DNA of 64,000 bases from the NCBI GenBank assembly GCA_026874595.1, contig CM049316.1, forward strand, positions 43,291,695-43,355,694, written 5' to 3'. Numbering within the stretch: the stretch's first letter is position 1; the number at the start of each line of letters is the position of its first letter. Under the pieces are notes generated by a model. It was not told where the DNA came from and did no database searches. It worked only from the letters and a program-made list of their open reading frames with translations. A program made the translations under genes and the position numbers. Positions 44,877 through 56,907 of the stretch are shown piece after piece. Origin of the DNA: Sipunculus nudus. Taxonomy: Eukaryota > Annelida > Sipuncula > Golfingiida > Sipunculidae.

Positions 44877-46275
44877 GTAAAAATTTTGATTTGAACTGCT
44901 CCGAAAGTTTCGGAGTGAGGTTGTTTTAAAATAGTGTGTTTATTTTCAGTTAGATGGCGCTTCCGTTTTGTACTTTAAGTAGATAATTCCTTGTAAATAC
45001 TCCATGGAGCTGCAGTTTAAGCCTTTTAATCTATATCTTTAAAGTAATATTCCAGAGATTACTTCCGTTTTTTATTATAATTTAACTAATATCTTGTTTG
45101 CTTGTTTAGATATGGATTTTTTTATATTAGATATTTATCTGAGAAGTGAACTGGTTCTATAGAGTATAGGTGAAGATTTATAGGTATGTTATGTATATAT
45201 ATATATAGGAAATAAGTAAGTATATTTCAGTCATATTGAGATTCTAAGGTTTGATTAACACAGATCAGTACACCTGATCACCACTAGATGGCGCTGAGAT
45301 TTTATATTTTAAGTAGATCGTTAATTTAATTTCCATTCGATAATTGGTCTGCCCATGGATATCGGATATGCTGTATTTAAATATGAATACGCATTATATG
45401 TTAAGTTAATTTAGGGTTTCGAGTCAGTTTTACGGGATCTTTGTCTCATATATTTTGTCTCACCTATAGCGACTATTATAATTACTATTAAACAAATGAC
45501 GTGCTCGTCCGTGTGAAATTTCGGGTTTGAGTTAATTTAAATTAGAACGTCTGTTCACCGCCAGATGTCGTTTGAGTTTAAAAATTAAAAGTATGTTGGT
45601 AATTTATTTTTTACATGTTAGGTCGTCCGTCCTAGAGATTTAAACACAGGTTAATGTTTAAAGATTCAAATATTCATTAAAAGTTAGTTAAACACGAGAT
45701 TTTGAGACAGGATGATTTAGTGTTTCAATTTCAGTGCTTTATTTCAGTGCCTTATTTCAGTGTTCAGTTCAGTTACTTCGTTTCATAGTGAATATACATA
45801 TAGATTTTCTTTTCAGGTTTAGCATTGAATGTTTCTTTCTTTGATAAGGCTCTGGATGTTAATTCGTTATTAAATTGATATGCTTTCTTTTACAGATCTA
45901 ATTTTGGGCTCTAACTTTTAAAAGATATATAAATTTATATATAGATCCTCTAACTGATTGTATGTATATATTTGTACTGGTATATATATGCACCATGATG
46001 TCTGTGACGTGTATGTACACATGATTGTATATATATTCGATTTTTAAGCAGATTTGATAATTGGTCTGCTCTTGGATATCGGATATACCGTATTTAAATA
46101 CTAAAACACATTATATGTAAAGTTAACTTAAGGTTAGGAGTCAGTTTAACGGGATCTTTGTCTCATATAGCGACTGTTATAATCTATATACTTCGTCCGT
46201 GTTGTCTCCACATTTACTATTAAACAAATGACGTGTTCGTCCGTGTGTCTAGATACGAGGTTCCCGCTCACAGCG

Positions 46276-46324
<49 letters not shown>

Positions 46325-46817
46325 GCTTTAGGTACATTGAGATTTGGGGTGTGAGTTAATTTAGATTAGAATGTCTGTTCACCGTCAGATGGCGCTTGGG
46401 TTTAAAAATAAAATTAGGTTGGTAGTTTAATTTTCACTTGTTAGGTCGCCCGTCCGAGAGTAGAAAGAATTAAACACAGGTGAATGTTTAAACATTTAAA
46501 TATTCATCAATAGTTTTAGTTAAACACGAGATTTTGAGTCAGGAGATTTAATAGTTTTGTTTTAGCGCTTTATTTCAGTGCTTTATTCCAGCGTTCAGTT
46601 TAGTTACTTTGTTTATAGTGAATATATATATAGAATTTTCCTATTTAGGTTTAGCATTGAATGTTTCCTTTTCTTATAAGGCTCTGGATGCTAATTCGCT
46701 TCTAATTTAATATGCTTTCCTTTTCAGGTCTTAATTTTGATTCTAACCTCTAAATAGATATATATATATATATTTATATACAGATCCTGTAACTGATTGT
46801 ATGTATATATTTGAATT

Positions 46818-46862
<45 letters not shown>

Positions 46863-46910
46863 CATGATGTTGGTGATGTGTATGGACACATGATTGTATA
46901 TATATTCGAT
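44600..46910. repeat. Duplicated sequence downstream of the LINE fragment, with (TA)n tracts
   Basis: Blocks around 45338-46030 recur in order at 46051-46910: ATAATTGGTCTGC-C-TGGATATCGG, GTCAGTTT-ACGGGATCTTTG, GTCTGTTCACCG, TAAACACGAGATTTTGAG, AAGGCTCTGGATG. The offset grows from about 713 to 832 bp, mostly through (TA)n growth. An older partial copy may begin near 44890. (TA)n tracts lie at 44816-44873, 46277-46323 and 46820-46858. An AGATGGCGCT motif occurs near 44953, 45286 and 46386. It could be repeated LINE 3' UTR. Confidence 0.7.
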
Positions 46911-47039
46911 TTTAATAAACAATATAAAAAAAGACTTATTTAAATCATGATTCTAAATTTTTTAAAAGCTTTTGAAAAACATTCTTGTCAATATTATCCA
47001 TAGAAAACCTAAAATCTAAACGTCTAGTGGCATGATGTA

Positions 47040-48080
47040 AAAGAAGCTGATAAAGTGGTGCCATGCTAGATGTAACTGCTTCACACAGCTAACATGTAAG
47101 GTAAAATGACTCAATTCACCCCCCATAATTCAGCCAAAAATCATTCACGTGAAACCATTAAAGTCAATTATTATAAGAATATATTCTGGGGATTATTTTT
47201 GTAGAATATTAAACAAATTGGCTTCAAAAGCGTCAGTCGAAAAATGTTTTTCAGGTTTATAACTCATATAAGAAGATACAGCAAACTGGCTAAGTCCAGC
47301 TTCACGTAACTCAGCCAAAATCACTGAACAAAAACCACTTGAACAAACTCGAATTACCAACATCTGAGGATCATTAATGTGTGAGATCAAAGAATTTGGC
47401 CCAGTGGTTTTTGAGAAGAAGATCTTTGTAGCCACTGAGCGAAAATGGGCTGTTTTGGCATTTGACTAAATTCAGCTTCCGATAACTCGGCCAAAAGTCA
47501 TTGAACAGAGACCATTTGAATAAACTTCAGAAAGCACTACCCTATGATCATTTCTGTGCGATATTAAACAATTTGGCCATATGGTTTCAAAGAAGAGGTT
47601 TTTTGTAGCCCTCAGTATGATACAGGCACCGATGACCCCTGTACAAAAAGGCTGATGCAGGTGGCGCCACCAATACCTCAATTTCAGAAAGGACTCATAT
47701 GACCAACATTGGCATAAAATTTGGTGATGATAGCTCCAGCCGTTTCTGAGATTTTGATTTTAGTATGCTTTTTTGGACAAATGACTAAGTTCAACTTCCT
47801 AAAACTCGGCCAAAAATCACCGAACTGGAACCATTCGACCAAACTTGAGAAAGATCGTTTCTGTGATTATTATGTGAAATACTGGACGATTTGGCTGGAT
47901 ATTTCGGAGAAGAAGATTTTCAAAGGTGTTTAAGCTTTTCCCTATAAAATGTAAGTTAATGCAGATACCCAAAAAATTAGCTGAATCCGATAAAGTCTGA
48001 CATATGACTGATTTTTACATGCAATTAGGAGCTGCTAGCTCTGACGGTTTCTGAGATAGCATGGGTTAATATATATGTGG
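47040..48080. repeat. Diverged repeats with AACTCGGCCAAAAATCA motifs
   Basis: AACTCGGCCAAAA-TCA motifs lie near 47120, 47310, 47478 and 47803, each followed by GAACA..ACCATT and, later, by a GATATTAAACAATTTGGC block. AGGTGGCGCCACCAATACC occurs at about 47659. Spacing is irregular, so older rearrangements are likely. Confidence 0.6.
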
Positions 48081-48318
48081 GGGCCCGCCAAAATAATCCA
48101 AACAAATTCAACAAATGCATCTGGCAGCAAGTCAAAAGGTAAATGAATTGGCAACTATAACAACTTTAGTCAGAGAATAAGGCAAGGAGGCCGATGGATT
48201 TCGAGGAGATGTACCTAAAATGTCCGATAATCCGGTGCTATAATTTTCACACCCTGTACATATAAGTAAACTGGTGCCCGAATGACCGCAAACTGAGATA
48301 ATAAAAGATGGAAGCGTA

Positions 48319-49015
48319 TAAAGCTGGCGACACATACCAGAGTTTATCGCATTGCGTTTATCACATCCGTTGGTCAAATGTGATGAACAGACGGCAACTA
48401 TGCGACAACACATGACACATACAAGCGTCAACAACTAACCATACCTCCTTTTGTCTCTTCAGTTAAAAATTTATGACTTTAAACCTAAATGATATTTAAT
48501 CAAAAATGAAACAAATAATTCCCTTTTCATGATTTAAATGACGCTAGGCAGAATCCCCTCTCCTCCAACAATTTTACCGCAGCCTATATTTCCTGCTCAA
48601 TTATGTAGTCAGGTCACTTTTTATTGGTTAAAGGCAGTGTTGCATTTCTATGTGTCCTGGTGAGATTCATGCTGGGCTGTTGAGAGATAGATAGGTTTCC
48701 TTACTGTAATAACCTTTCAATGAGCTGCCCAAGCTTATAGTGAGTGCATATAGCATGGTGCAAGTAAGCGCGCCCCTAATTTTACATCATAAAGTAGACT
48801 TCCCTGTGTGCTTACGGGATGCGTTCATCGCAAAAATCGAGCAGTGTTCAGTATCTGCGATCAGCTGAACCGTTGAACGCAGCTGATAACTGTTACCGGA
48901 TATATGTGTCATGTTAAACAGAAATGTTTGTGTCCAGTATTGTTCAGACAAATGCGATGACCGGATGCGTTAGTTGGATGTGATAAACGCACGCTGGTAT
49001 GTGTCAGAAGCTTAA
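48319..49015. mobile_element. Non-autonomous DNA transposon with TAA target duplication (PIF/Harbinger-like)
   Basis: The left end AGCTGGCGACACATACCAG at 48322 and the right end, whose reverse complement is AGCTTCTGACACATACCAG (to 49012), form terminal inverted repeats. They go on through CGTTTATCACATCC on both sides with small gaps. TAA flanks both ends (48319-48321 and 49013-49015). A three-base TWA duplication is the mark of PIF/Harbinger elements. The 691-bp body has no transposase. Confidence 0.7.
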
Positions 49016-49662
49016 GTTTTTTCTTTGTATTTCCAAATATAAATATAATATATAAATATGATATTATATTATCTTTTATAATGGTATAATATAATTACAT
49101 TATTATATATAATAATTCAGAAATGTACAGACCTTTGATGTCAATACTTCAAAACTCTTCTTGTATTTCTTGTTCACCAGTGAAACTGCTCTGTCCTCTT
49201 CTCAAGCAGAATTAAAAGGAACTAGTAAGACCTGACTTGTGCCACAGAAGCTGTAGCCTGCAGTCATGGGCCGGACTGAGCGGTGGCCGTGTGTTATATA
49301 AGGCTGATGATACCTTTTTCTATTGTTATTTGTAACCCGAGTGCCTTTTGTGTAAATACAATATATTGTATAGGATCCCACTGGATGTATAATGTACATA
49401 CGATGTATGACAACTCTTTTCTTAATGACTACATTAACATTCTGCCCATCATGAAACTCAGCTGCTTGGATATTTCTATAACATTTGAAATGCTCTGCTA
49501 CATGAGGTCATGTTGTTTTATATGATAGACTACATTTGCGTGGGGTTTTCTTTATATGGTGGACTAAAACATTTGTATTGTTACTATACCCTTTACTAAC
49601 AAAACTTAGTTCAATAGCTGGCTTATGCTATTATTTCTTCAGTAAACTTTTAGAATGATCAA

Positions 49663-49664
<2 letters not shown>
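49016..49664. other. Spacer, nothing recognised
   Basis: AT-rich. No supported gene; frames near 49202-49525 lack motifs. Confidence 0.35.

Positions 49665-49728
<64 letters not shown>
49665..49728. repeat. (TA)n microsatellite
   Basis: About 64 bases of perfect TA dinucleotide. Confidence 0.95.
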
Positions 49729-49729
<1 letters not shown>

Positions 49730-49984
49730 GATTAATGGTTCAGCCGTGTTTGTCTGTAGTCGAAGTGTAGATAAAGAATAAGAGAGGCGCCTTTTTGATA
49801 GACTAACTAATTTATTATCGTACAAACAGGCACAGGCCTGTGCGCTTCGAGAGCTTGTACTATGAAAAAAAAGTCTATAAATACATGAGTCACTCTTACT
49901 CTTTTATCTACGCTATATATAAGTGTATGTGCGTGTAACAGTCAATGTAACACTTGTATTATTTTACCTGCACTATATATATAT

Positions 49985-51155
49985 AGGTGTGTGTGTGTGT
50001 GCATGTGTTATAACTCAAAGAGTAAAATCAGTCCATTTATAAATTGCCTGAAATTTTCTGATTCACTCAGGCACTTTATAAAGTGGTTGAAATTTTCAGG
50101 CACTTTACAAATTGACTGAAAAAAAAATCAGGTTATTTGACAGAATCGATATGAAATAGTCTTTTGTTTCACATATCTCATTATTGTGAAACAGACATTG
50201 CCATATAGTATTACCAGCTACTTGCCTGTTTCTTCTTTCTAGGCTATTTATGAAAAATTACTGATTAGACAATAAGACTAAAATACATAGACTGGTGAAG
50301 GATAACCAAAACCATATATCTGACTATTAAAACATTATGAAATATGCATTCTTTATATAGCTCATCTGTGTTATCTGCTCATATGGCTCATCTGTGCTAA
50401 TGTAAGAAGTGGGGTTAAGTCTAAAGGAAATGTTTGATTAAATGAAACATTCAAATATGCAATAATATGAGAAATTTATGATGTAGAACGGTTAAGGATG
50501 ACCACAGTTACACGGTTGTTAATATCAAATACATGATTTAGATATGCTTATTTGAGTTACAAAGGCTAGGGTTTAATCACATTTACCGACTGTATTTGTT
50601 ATATGTCATGGGTTTGCCATCTACATTTTTTCAGTGGAGCCAAACTGTGATGGCTGGTAGTTTTGGGTAGTCAACTGTCGCAATTTTGGTGGGGAACGGG
50701 AAGTTCGTAGTGGGCATACCATATTACCCAGCCCCACCACACACACACACACAATCACACACATATTGTCAATTAAATAATGTTATTTTGCCATAAAAGA
50801 GTTATTTACAAAAATGTGTGAAAGTTATCTCAAATATTAACAGCGTATAATCTTTCAGAAATAACTAAATAACTACGTCAAATGATAACTGATAATATGA
50901 CATAATTTCCATGAAACTGTGGAACCCAGGCAGTAAAGTACAAATTAAATCATCAATGCAAATCTCGAGAATATAAACCAGGATTTACAGTTTTATTTTG
51001 AAATTACGAGCCGTAGACGTAGGGTTTGGAGGTGGGGGGAGAAGTAACTTCTCAGGATACGTTTGCTTGAGTGAATCAGGCAATTTGTAAATCGGCTGAA
51101 ATTTTCAGACAATTTACAAAATGGCTGGTTTTACACATTGACTGTAACGTACAGG
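49985..51155. mobile_element. Foldback element 1 (CAGTCAATTTGTAAA family)
   Basis: The left end (50024-50118) contains AAATTGCCTGAAATTTTCTG and GCACTTTACAAATTGACTG. The right end (51063-51155) contains GTGAATCAGGCAATTTGTAA and TTACACATTGACTGTAAC. The two are imperfect inverted copies with internal repeats. The interior has no coding frame. (CA)n lies at about 50738-50765. Related copies lie at 55772-56851 and 56905-57360. Confidence 0.6.
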
Positions 51156-51159
51156 TTCA

Positions 51160-52430
51160 TTGGTGCCTGTTCCAGTAAGTTCCCACAACAAAAGTTATTA
51201 TTCACTTATTTGCCCATATTGTCATGTTCAATCGTGCATGTGTGACTCCACATTTGTGATTATTCCTGGACTTCTTTCCTGGATCCGCATCATGAACCGG
51301 ACCCACACCAAAATCTAATCTTATCTAATCGATTCTTCATTGGCCTATTCGCGAGTTGCCCTGAAAATTCATGGGATTGCGTTCATTATTGCTTGAGTTA
51401 TGTTGTGAACAAGCACACGCACAGACACACAAACACACACACACACACAAAAGGGAATTACTCATGCACTCCTGGCGAAGGCATATATTGTGATGTAAAC
51501 TGTAGATACTAGATTCGGGAGAATGTACCATATTGATTTGTTAGTGCTATTACCCACACAATCCGTACCGAGGTAGGAATCCGAGGTAGTTACAATTGGT
51601 GACAGACTGTGTCTGTCGTGACATATGTCTCAACAAGACATATTATTTTGACACTGCCAGAACCTCGAGCCGACTCTGGTATAGAGTCGAGTCGATAACA
51701 GGTACACACGTTTCGACGCAGGCAACACAACAAAACTTTATTTTAATTTTTTTTGTTTGCATTTTTGCAAATTGAATTAAGTCGCATTTTTTATCCCCTC
51801 TTTCGGTTATAGGCAGTGAAGGACGGCCGGGACTACGTGTCCGCGTGTTCGTGTTAGATCCTTTGGTTTTATCACATTTTATTTTTTTTATTTGTATTGA
51901 TGTATTATAAATGTTTAAATTACATCACATAATTATACATGAGACTCCTAATTAATGTTTTTATCTGAAAAACGTTAAAACTGAAATAGAAAAATTACCA
52001 AATAACTCAGTGTCAGCTGGATCACAAAACTGAGCATCCATACAAAAATGTCTTGTATAACCAATATTGCAAGGTTATTCATTTTAACTCATCCATGATT
52101 GTCATTTTTAATTAAATACTTCAAATATGTCATTATTAACTATTTAAAAGCGAGCACTGCCTAGTTGCTGGTTCAACCGGCAATGATCATATATATCACC
52201 CTTCAGTCCCTGTAGACAAGGTGATCAGGTGGTTTGGATCTGCTCTGCCAATAATTGTTTGTACTGACCAAGGTTATGGGTTATTCTTTCAAATTTTAGA
52301 ATTGAATAGACATAACAGTGCTCAAATTATATGGAACATCTGAGGAATATGTTCTTAATGGTTAAAACATGAAGTACCATTAAAGTATTACAATGGGAGT
52401 TTGCTGAATTCTTCAAGAGAAAAAGGTAAG
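51160..52430. other. Spacer with a (CA)n run near 51412-51449
   Basis: No supported gene. The CA run is the only ordered sequence. Confidence 0.35.
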
Positions 52431-52435
52431 TGGTA

Positions 52436-52790
52436 TGGTTGTATATCGGTATATTGGCATATTGGTATTTCGGTATATCGGTATATTGGTATAATGGTAT
52501 ATCGGTATATTGGTATATCGGTATATTGGTTTTATTGTGGTATATTGGTTTATCGGTATATTGGTATACTGGTATATCGGTATATTGGTATAGTGGTAAA
52601 TTGGTATATTGGTATTATAGTGGTATATTGGTATATTGGTTTATTGGTATAGTGGTAAATTGGTATATTAGTATTATAGTGGTATATTGGTATATCGGTA
52701 TATTGGTATAGTGGTAAATTGGTACATTGGTATTATAGTGATATATTGGTATGTCGGTATATTGGTACATGTGTATTGGTATATCGCGAA
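52436..52790. repeat. Minisatellite of GGTATATTGGTATATCGG units
   Basis: Eight-base words GGTATATT and GGTATATC (with GGTATAGT and GGTAAATT variants) repeat about 40 times. The frames across it encode only YWYIGI-type repeats on the plus strand and YQYTNIP-type repeats on the minus strand. Confidence 0.9.
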
Positions 52791-53135
52791 ACGATGATTC
52801 ATATATTGATTCTTCATATATCGATTCTGTTGCATATTGATACATGTAAAATGGTTGGGATTAATGACAGGCTTAACGCGAAAGCCGCTACAGTGTGATT
52901 TAAGACTTTCAGTAAAAAATGTTCAAGTGGGCCTGATATACCATAGATCAAAGGGCCTTTCCAGACAATTTGCATGTCTGCTAGATGACATATTGGTATA
53001 TGAGAAATATTTCCACACAACAAAAAGAAAGACGTGCTGAACACGATCATAATAGTTTAACATTTATTAAGCTTCTCTCCACATATTTTATGATAATTGG
53101 CTTAAGATCAAGTGTCAAGTTAACAGTGTTATACC

Positions 53136-53425
53136 GGCTTTTGTGGTCTAGGGGTAGAGCACAGGAACTAGAGCCGGGAGGTCGTGAGTTCAAATCTTAA
53201 CCGAGCCAGTGAGATTTTTACGGTCGGTCCCTGCCCAGGGAGAGTGCTCTGCAGGCTTAATGGGAGGGCTGTGTTCAACAGCCGTGTATCACTCACAAAC
53301 GAGTGCGTCTTTGAGGATTCCTCGGTGTTATGATCATGTGATTGGGTTGATTACACACCCAGGACCTACAGGTGCGGTAGACACTGGGCCTGGGTGACAC
53401 TTGGATAAAATAGTATTATATACCA
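53136..53425 (+). mobile_element. tRNA-derived SINE with a 73-nt tRNA-like head
   Basis: The head at 53136-53208 is exactly tRNA length. It has an A box (TGGTCTAGGGGTAGAGC), a B box (GGTCGTGAGTTCAAATC) and GGCT/AGCC pairing at its ends. A GC-richer body of about 200 bases follows (CTGCCCAGGGAGAGTGCTCT..., CCCAGGACCTACAGGTGCGG) and an AT-rich end near 53425. The body and tail show that this is a retroposed SINE. Confidence 0.75.
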
Positions 53426-54825
53426 AGACAAAATATTTGTCCAGAAGTCTTGGAAACTCAGAAATGTCTGACTCTCAAGGTGGTCAAATTAGGTTTTTGC
53501 AATGTAGCTGACAGATTATAGGTCACCATGACCTAATTTTGGATTTCCTGGTATATCCCTGGATATTAAGTTACATGTTTCTTGATCTAATAAGGTTGTG
53601 CTTCAATTTTATTGTATCCGCAAATCTGGTCCTATTCTGTAGTTCGTACTGCGCAAAAACCAGAATAATCTGTGTCCATGTGACCGTATTTACGTGCATT
53701 GTACACGCATCCCCCTCCAACAAGATAAATGGATACCGCACCGGAACAGGTCATAGAGCTATAAATGCGATTTTAGGATGGCAAAAATACCAGATATGCT
53801 TGCAGACTTAGCCCATCGGATGAAATTAAATACATTGACAACTTCTTCCGGTTGGTATTCTTGTAATATGATAAGGGGCATGCATATCATTTCCGTCAGC
53901 TGAGTTTAACATAAGCATGAACAAGGGTCAAGAGGCACAAATACCCCCCCCCCCATATGTTTAACTAGGAATGTATGATATCCCCCTCCCCCCCCCCCCC
54001 CCAACCTTGGCAAGAAAATGCAAGTTTAGTTTTTAGCTACCCAGATGACCCTGATTTCACTGGGAGCAATGTGGGATTTAATTTGTAAACTTGAAAGATC
54101 TGAACAAGAGATGCTCAGGGACAGGTTACCAAAAATAGATCCCTGTCATAGTTGCGGTCAAGAAATATGCCTGTAACATTTTATGCTAAAACTCTTACTG
54201 TAGCTTGCATATTTGGTACTAGATTTAACGTTATGAATTCAAAAACCTGAAATCGTAAATGTTTGTGATTGGTAATATTTTGGTCTGCATTAGGACGCGG
54301 TTTTGGAAATAAAACATTCAAGTCACACACATTTAATTTCTCTTGGTCTGAGGGACAATTGACCATGATAGAAAAGGTAACATTCAAACATTTTCTGACT
54401 AATTGAGGAATAAACTTAAAATACCCTTTCACAACACAGAGAGTAAGCTACCACAGTAGTGCCATCTACAGGCAAAAGTCATATACACTGAAAGATTAAA
54501 CATATCGAAAGATATCGTAATGATAGGACAAGTGTTCATATAATAAAAGGTAAAAGATATGCAAACATGTGAAAATTTCGTGATTAGCAAAATTCAAAGT
54601 CCTGTGGAAACATCAATCTGAAAACAATATTAATTGAATTCGCTTGCTACAAGGAATCCTTGCTTATGGATTTGTAGGCTAAAGTATTCTTACTTACCGA
54701 ATTATCTTAAGGAAAGTGAAAAAGACCATTTTGGCCGCAGAAAGTAGTTAACCAAGTGGCGCCACGTGCAGGTTATAACCACAAGCCAGTTATGTAGTGA
54801 TTAAGTCTGTAAAATTTAATGCAGA
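53426..54825. other. Spacer with C-tracts, nothing recognised
   Basis: C-tracts lie near 53945-53954 and 53982-54002. A repeat fragment with GTGGCGCCACGTGCAGG lies at about 54756. No gene is supported. Confidence 0.35.
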
Positions 54826-54874
54826 ATGCAGTAAGGGTCTTAAAGATATGTGGTGAAAGAATGGTGCGAGACGG

Positions 54875-54915
54875 ACGGACGGACAGACGCGGACCATTTT
54901 GGTAGTCCCCCTACC
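54875..54915. repeat. Short (GACG)n / GGACGGACAGACG run
   Basis: GACGGACGGACGGACAGACG followed by CGGACCATTTTGGTAGTCCC, a pattern typical of dispersed repeat heads in this window. Confidence 0.5.
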
Positions 54916-55401
54916 TCACGGCGTTGGACTCATAATACGAGAGGGAGTACATAACGTATAACCAATATAAATACTAGTTTACATGTAATAAAGCTTTCTG
55001 TTTAGTCAACAATGAAAACTGAAATATCATCCCAGGTAGTGAAGGTCACATATATATCATGGGGCAGCCAAAAGTGAAAATAATGAAGCCTCTCTTTATA
55101 CTGATACAAAGTTCAGATGTAATAAAATGTTAGCAGTTCCTCAAAAACGAAAGCCATACAACGCAATACAATACCTTTAGAGTCAACAGAGAAAATACTG
55201 GTTGAAATACATGAACATTTTAGTGTTGGAAATATCCTCACAAAATTCTAGGTGCTTTTCGTAAATGGTCATTCCACTGAAACAAACGCTTATATAAATA
55301 TAATAAAATATGATTGTAATTTGACTATAACTGCATAACATGACGTCTTCTTCCTATCATTCTATATGTTCTTAACATTTCTTTCTTTTTCATATTCACA
55401 G

Positions 55402-55499
55402 CTAGATTGTTCTTCTGTAGAAGACAATCTTCTTATACAATTTTCTTATCTTGGAAAATATCGTTTTAGTGACCACGTTCCTGTCCCAAAAATATTCCC

Positions 55500-55531
<32 letters not shown>

Positions 55532-55565
55532 AGACAGCGCCTTCAACAGTCCCAGGGACTAACGG
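55402..55565 (+). CDS. Candidate internal exon encoding a polyproline stretch
   Basis: A good acceptor (CATATTCACAG) and a strong donor (AACGG then GTGAGT) bound 164 bases. The open phase reads LDCSSVEDNLLIQFSYLGKY, then a run of 11 prolines encoded by a 30-base C-tract (55501-55530), then a Thr/Pro-rich end. No partner exons can be matched, and a C-tract in repeat-rich DNA can make such a frame by chance. Confidence 0.25.
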
Positions 55566-55717
55566 GTGAGTCAGAGCTCGATGTTAATTGACTGGTAAGG
55601 GAGTGTGATGTCCATTTCCGTAAAAGCTTGGAGAGATGTTAAGTTTTGAAGGGAGACATGACCTATGATAAGCCAAGTCTGGGACCTCTATGAGCCATTT
55701 ATAGTTATAAATATTCA

Positions 55718-55719
<2 letters not shown>

Positions 55720-55770
<51 letters not shown>
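55720..55770. repeat. (TA)n microsatellite
   Basis: Perfect TA run that directly precedes foldback element 2. Confidence 0.95.
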
Positions 55771-55771
<1 letters not shown>

Positions 55772-55773
<2 letters not shown>

Positions 55774-56851
55774 ACAATCAATTTGTGTAATCAGTTATTT
55801 TGCATAATGCATATGACCACCAGTCATTACCTGAAATGACTAAAATATTCAGTCATTTCATGAAATGACCGAAAGTGAAGGGGTATAATTACACAGATAT
55901 GAACAGATATTTTGCCAGTAATTGGCCAATTGCTTTTAATGAGTTGGGGGTAATTGGATATTTTTTACAACCAGGGCCCTCACGAAGCCTATGGCATGCA
56001 GTTATAATAGCAGCGGAGAAAGTCTCCACGTTTGTATTAGTTTAGCAGGGGACTAGATTATACCACACATAATTGCACTCTTTGGGTAGCAATTACCAGT
56101 GAGTAGCTACTAGCTACAAGGAAACCCTACATAAATGTATTAGCAGAGCATTAGCATTTCAAATGAAATGGATTTATAATCTGGTTTGAAATTCTGATAT
56201 GAAAATTGACTTTAAATTCAGTTAATAAAGAAAATATTTATTATCATATCTCAGCTCATCTTCTCTTTCTTCCTGATTCAGGTTTCATGCATTCCCACTG
56301 GGTATTTTTCATGCATATTACATTAACATAGTTGAAATACTGATACTTTTACAAATAAGTAATCATGAAAGTCAGCCTGGAATCAAGTGCTGGGGGCCAT
56401 GATTTATATGATGCAATTATTCTGGGAAACGAAGATATGAATCTAACAAATGCAGGTGTTCCAAACACAAAATCAAATGTCCTGGTTGCTGCATCAGGAA
56501 TCTCTCATTCAAAAAACAAATAAAATTCAGGTGTAAAATCACACAATGGACTGTAAATGTAATGCTGTTGAATCCAGGCCAGTCTGATAGTTGCAAATTC
56601 AAACAGAAATATTAATGTTAAAACTCTAGTTAAACAAATAAATAGAGTATCACCCAGCATTTGCATAAACTAAAACTGTCTGGTGAACCTTTGTTGACAA
56701 AGAGACCTTTGTATCAACTTGTGTTGTGTTCATTTTTTTTAAATCCAGTCATTACGTGTAATGACTGGACATAAATTCCAGTCATTTCATGAAATGACTG
56801 AAATGTTCGGGCATTTCATGAAATGACTGATAACACAGATTGACTGTAATA
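55772..56851. mobile_element. Foldback element 2 (ATCAGTCATTTCATGAAATG family)
   Basis: The left end ACAATCAATTTGTGTAATCA pairs with the right end, whose reverse complement is ACAGTCAATCTGTGTTATCA. Each is followed by inward CAGTCATTTCATGAAATGAC palindromes and a CCAGTCATTAC block. (TA)n tracts touch both ends (55720-55770 and 56870-56906). The interior (about 0.9 kb) holds no gene. Confidence 0.65.
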
Positions 56852-56867
56852 ATATATATATCTTATT

Positions 56868-56869
<2 letters not shown>

Positions 56870-56906
<37 letters not shown>
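56870..56906. repeat. (TA)n microsatellite
   Basis: TA run between foldback elements 2 and 3. Confidence 0.9.

Positions 56907-56907
<1 letters not shown>

Noticed and set aside
52401-52845. Tyr/Ile/Gly-rich frames on both strands
   Set aside because: They are translations of the GGTATATT minisatellite.
53136-53208. Functional tRNA gene
   Set aside because: Both polymerase III boxes are present, but the sequence continues into a SINE body and the stems are imperfect.
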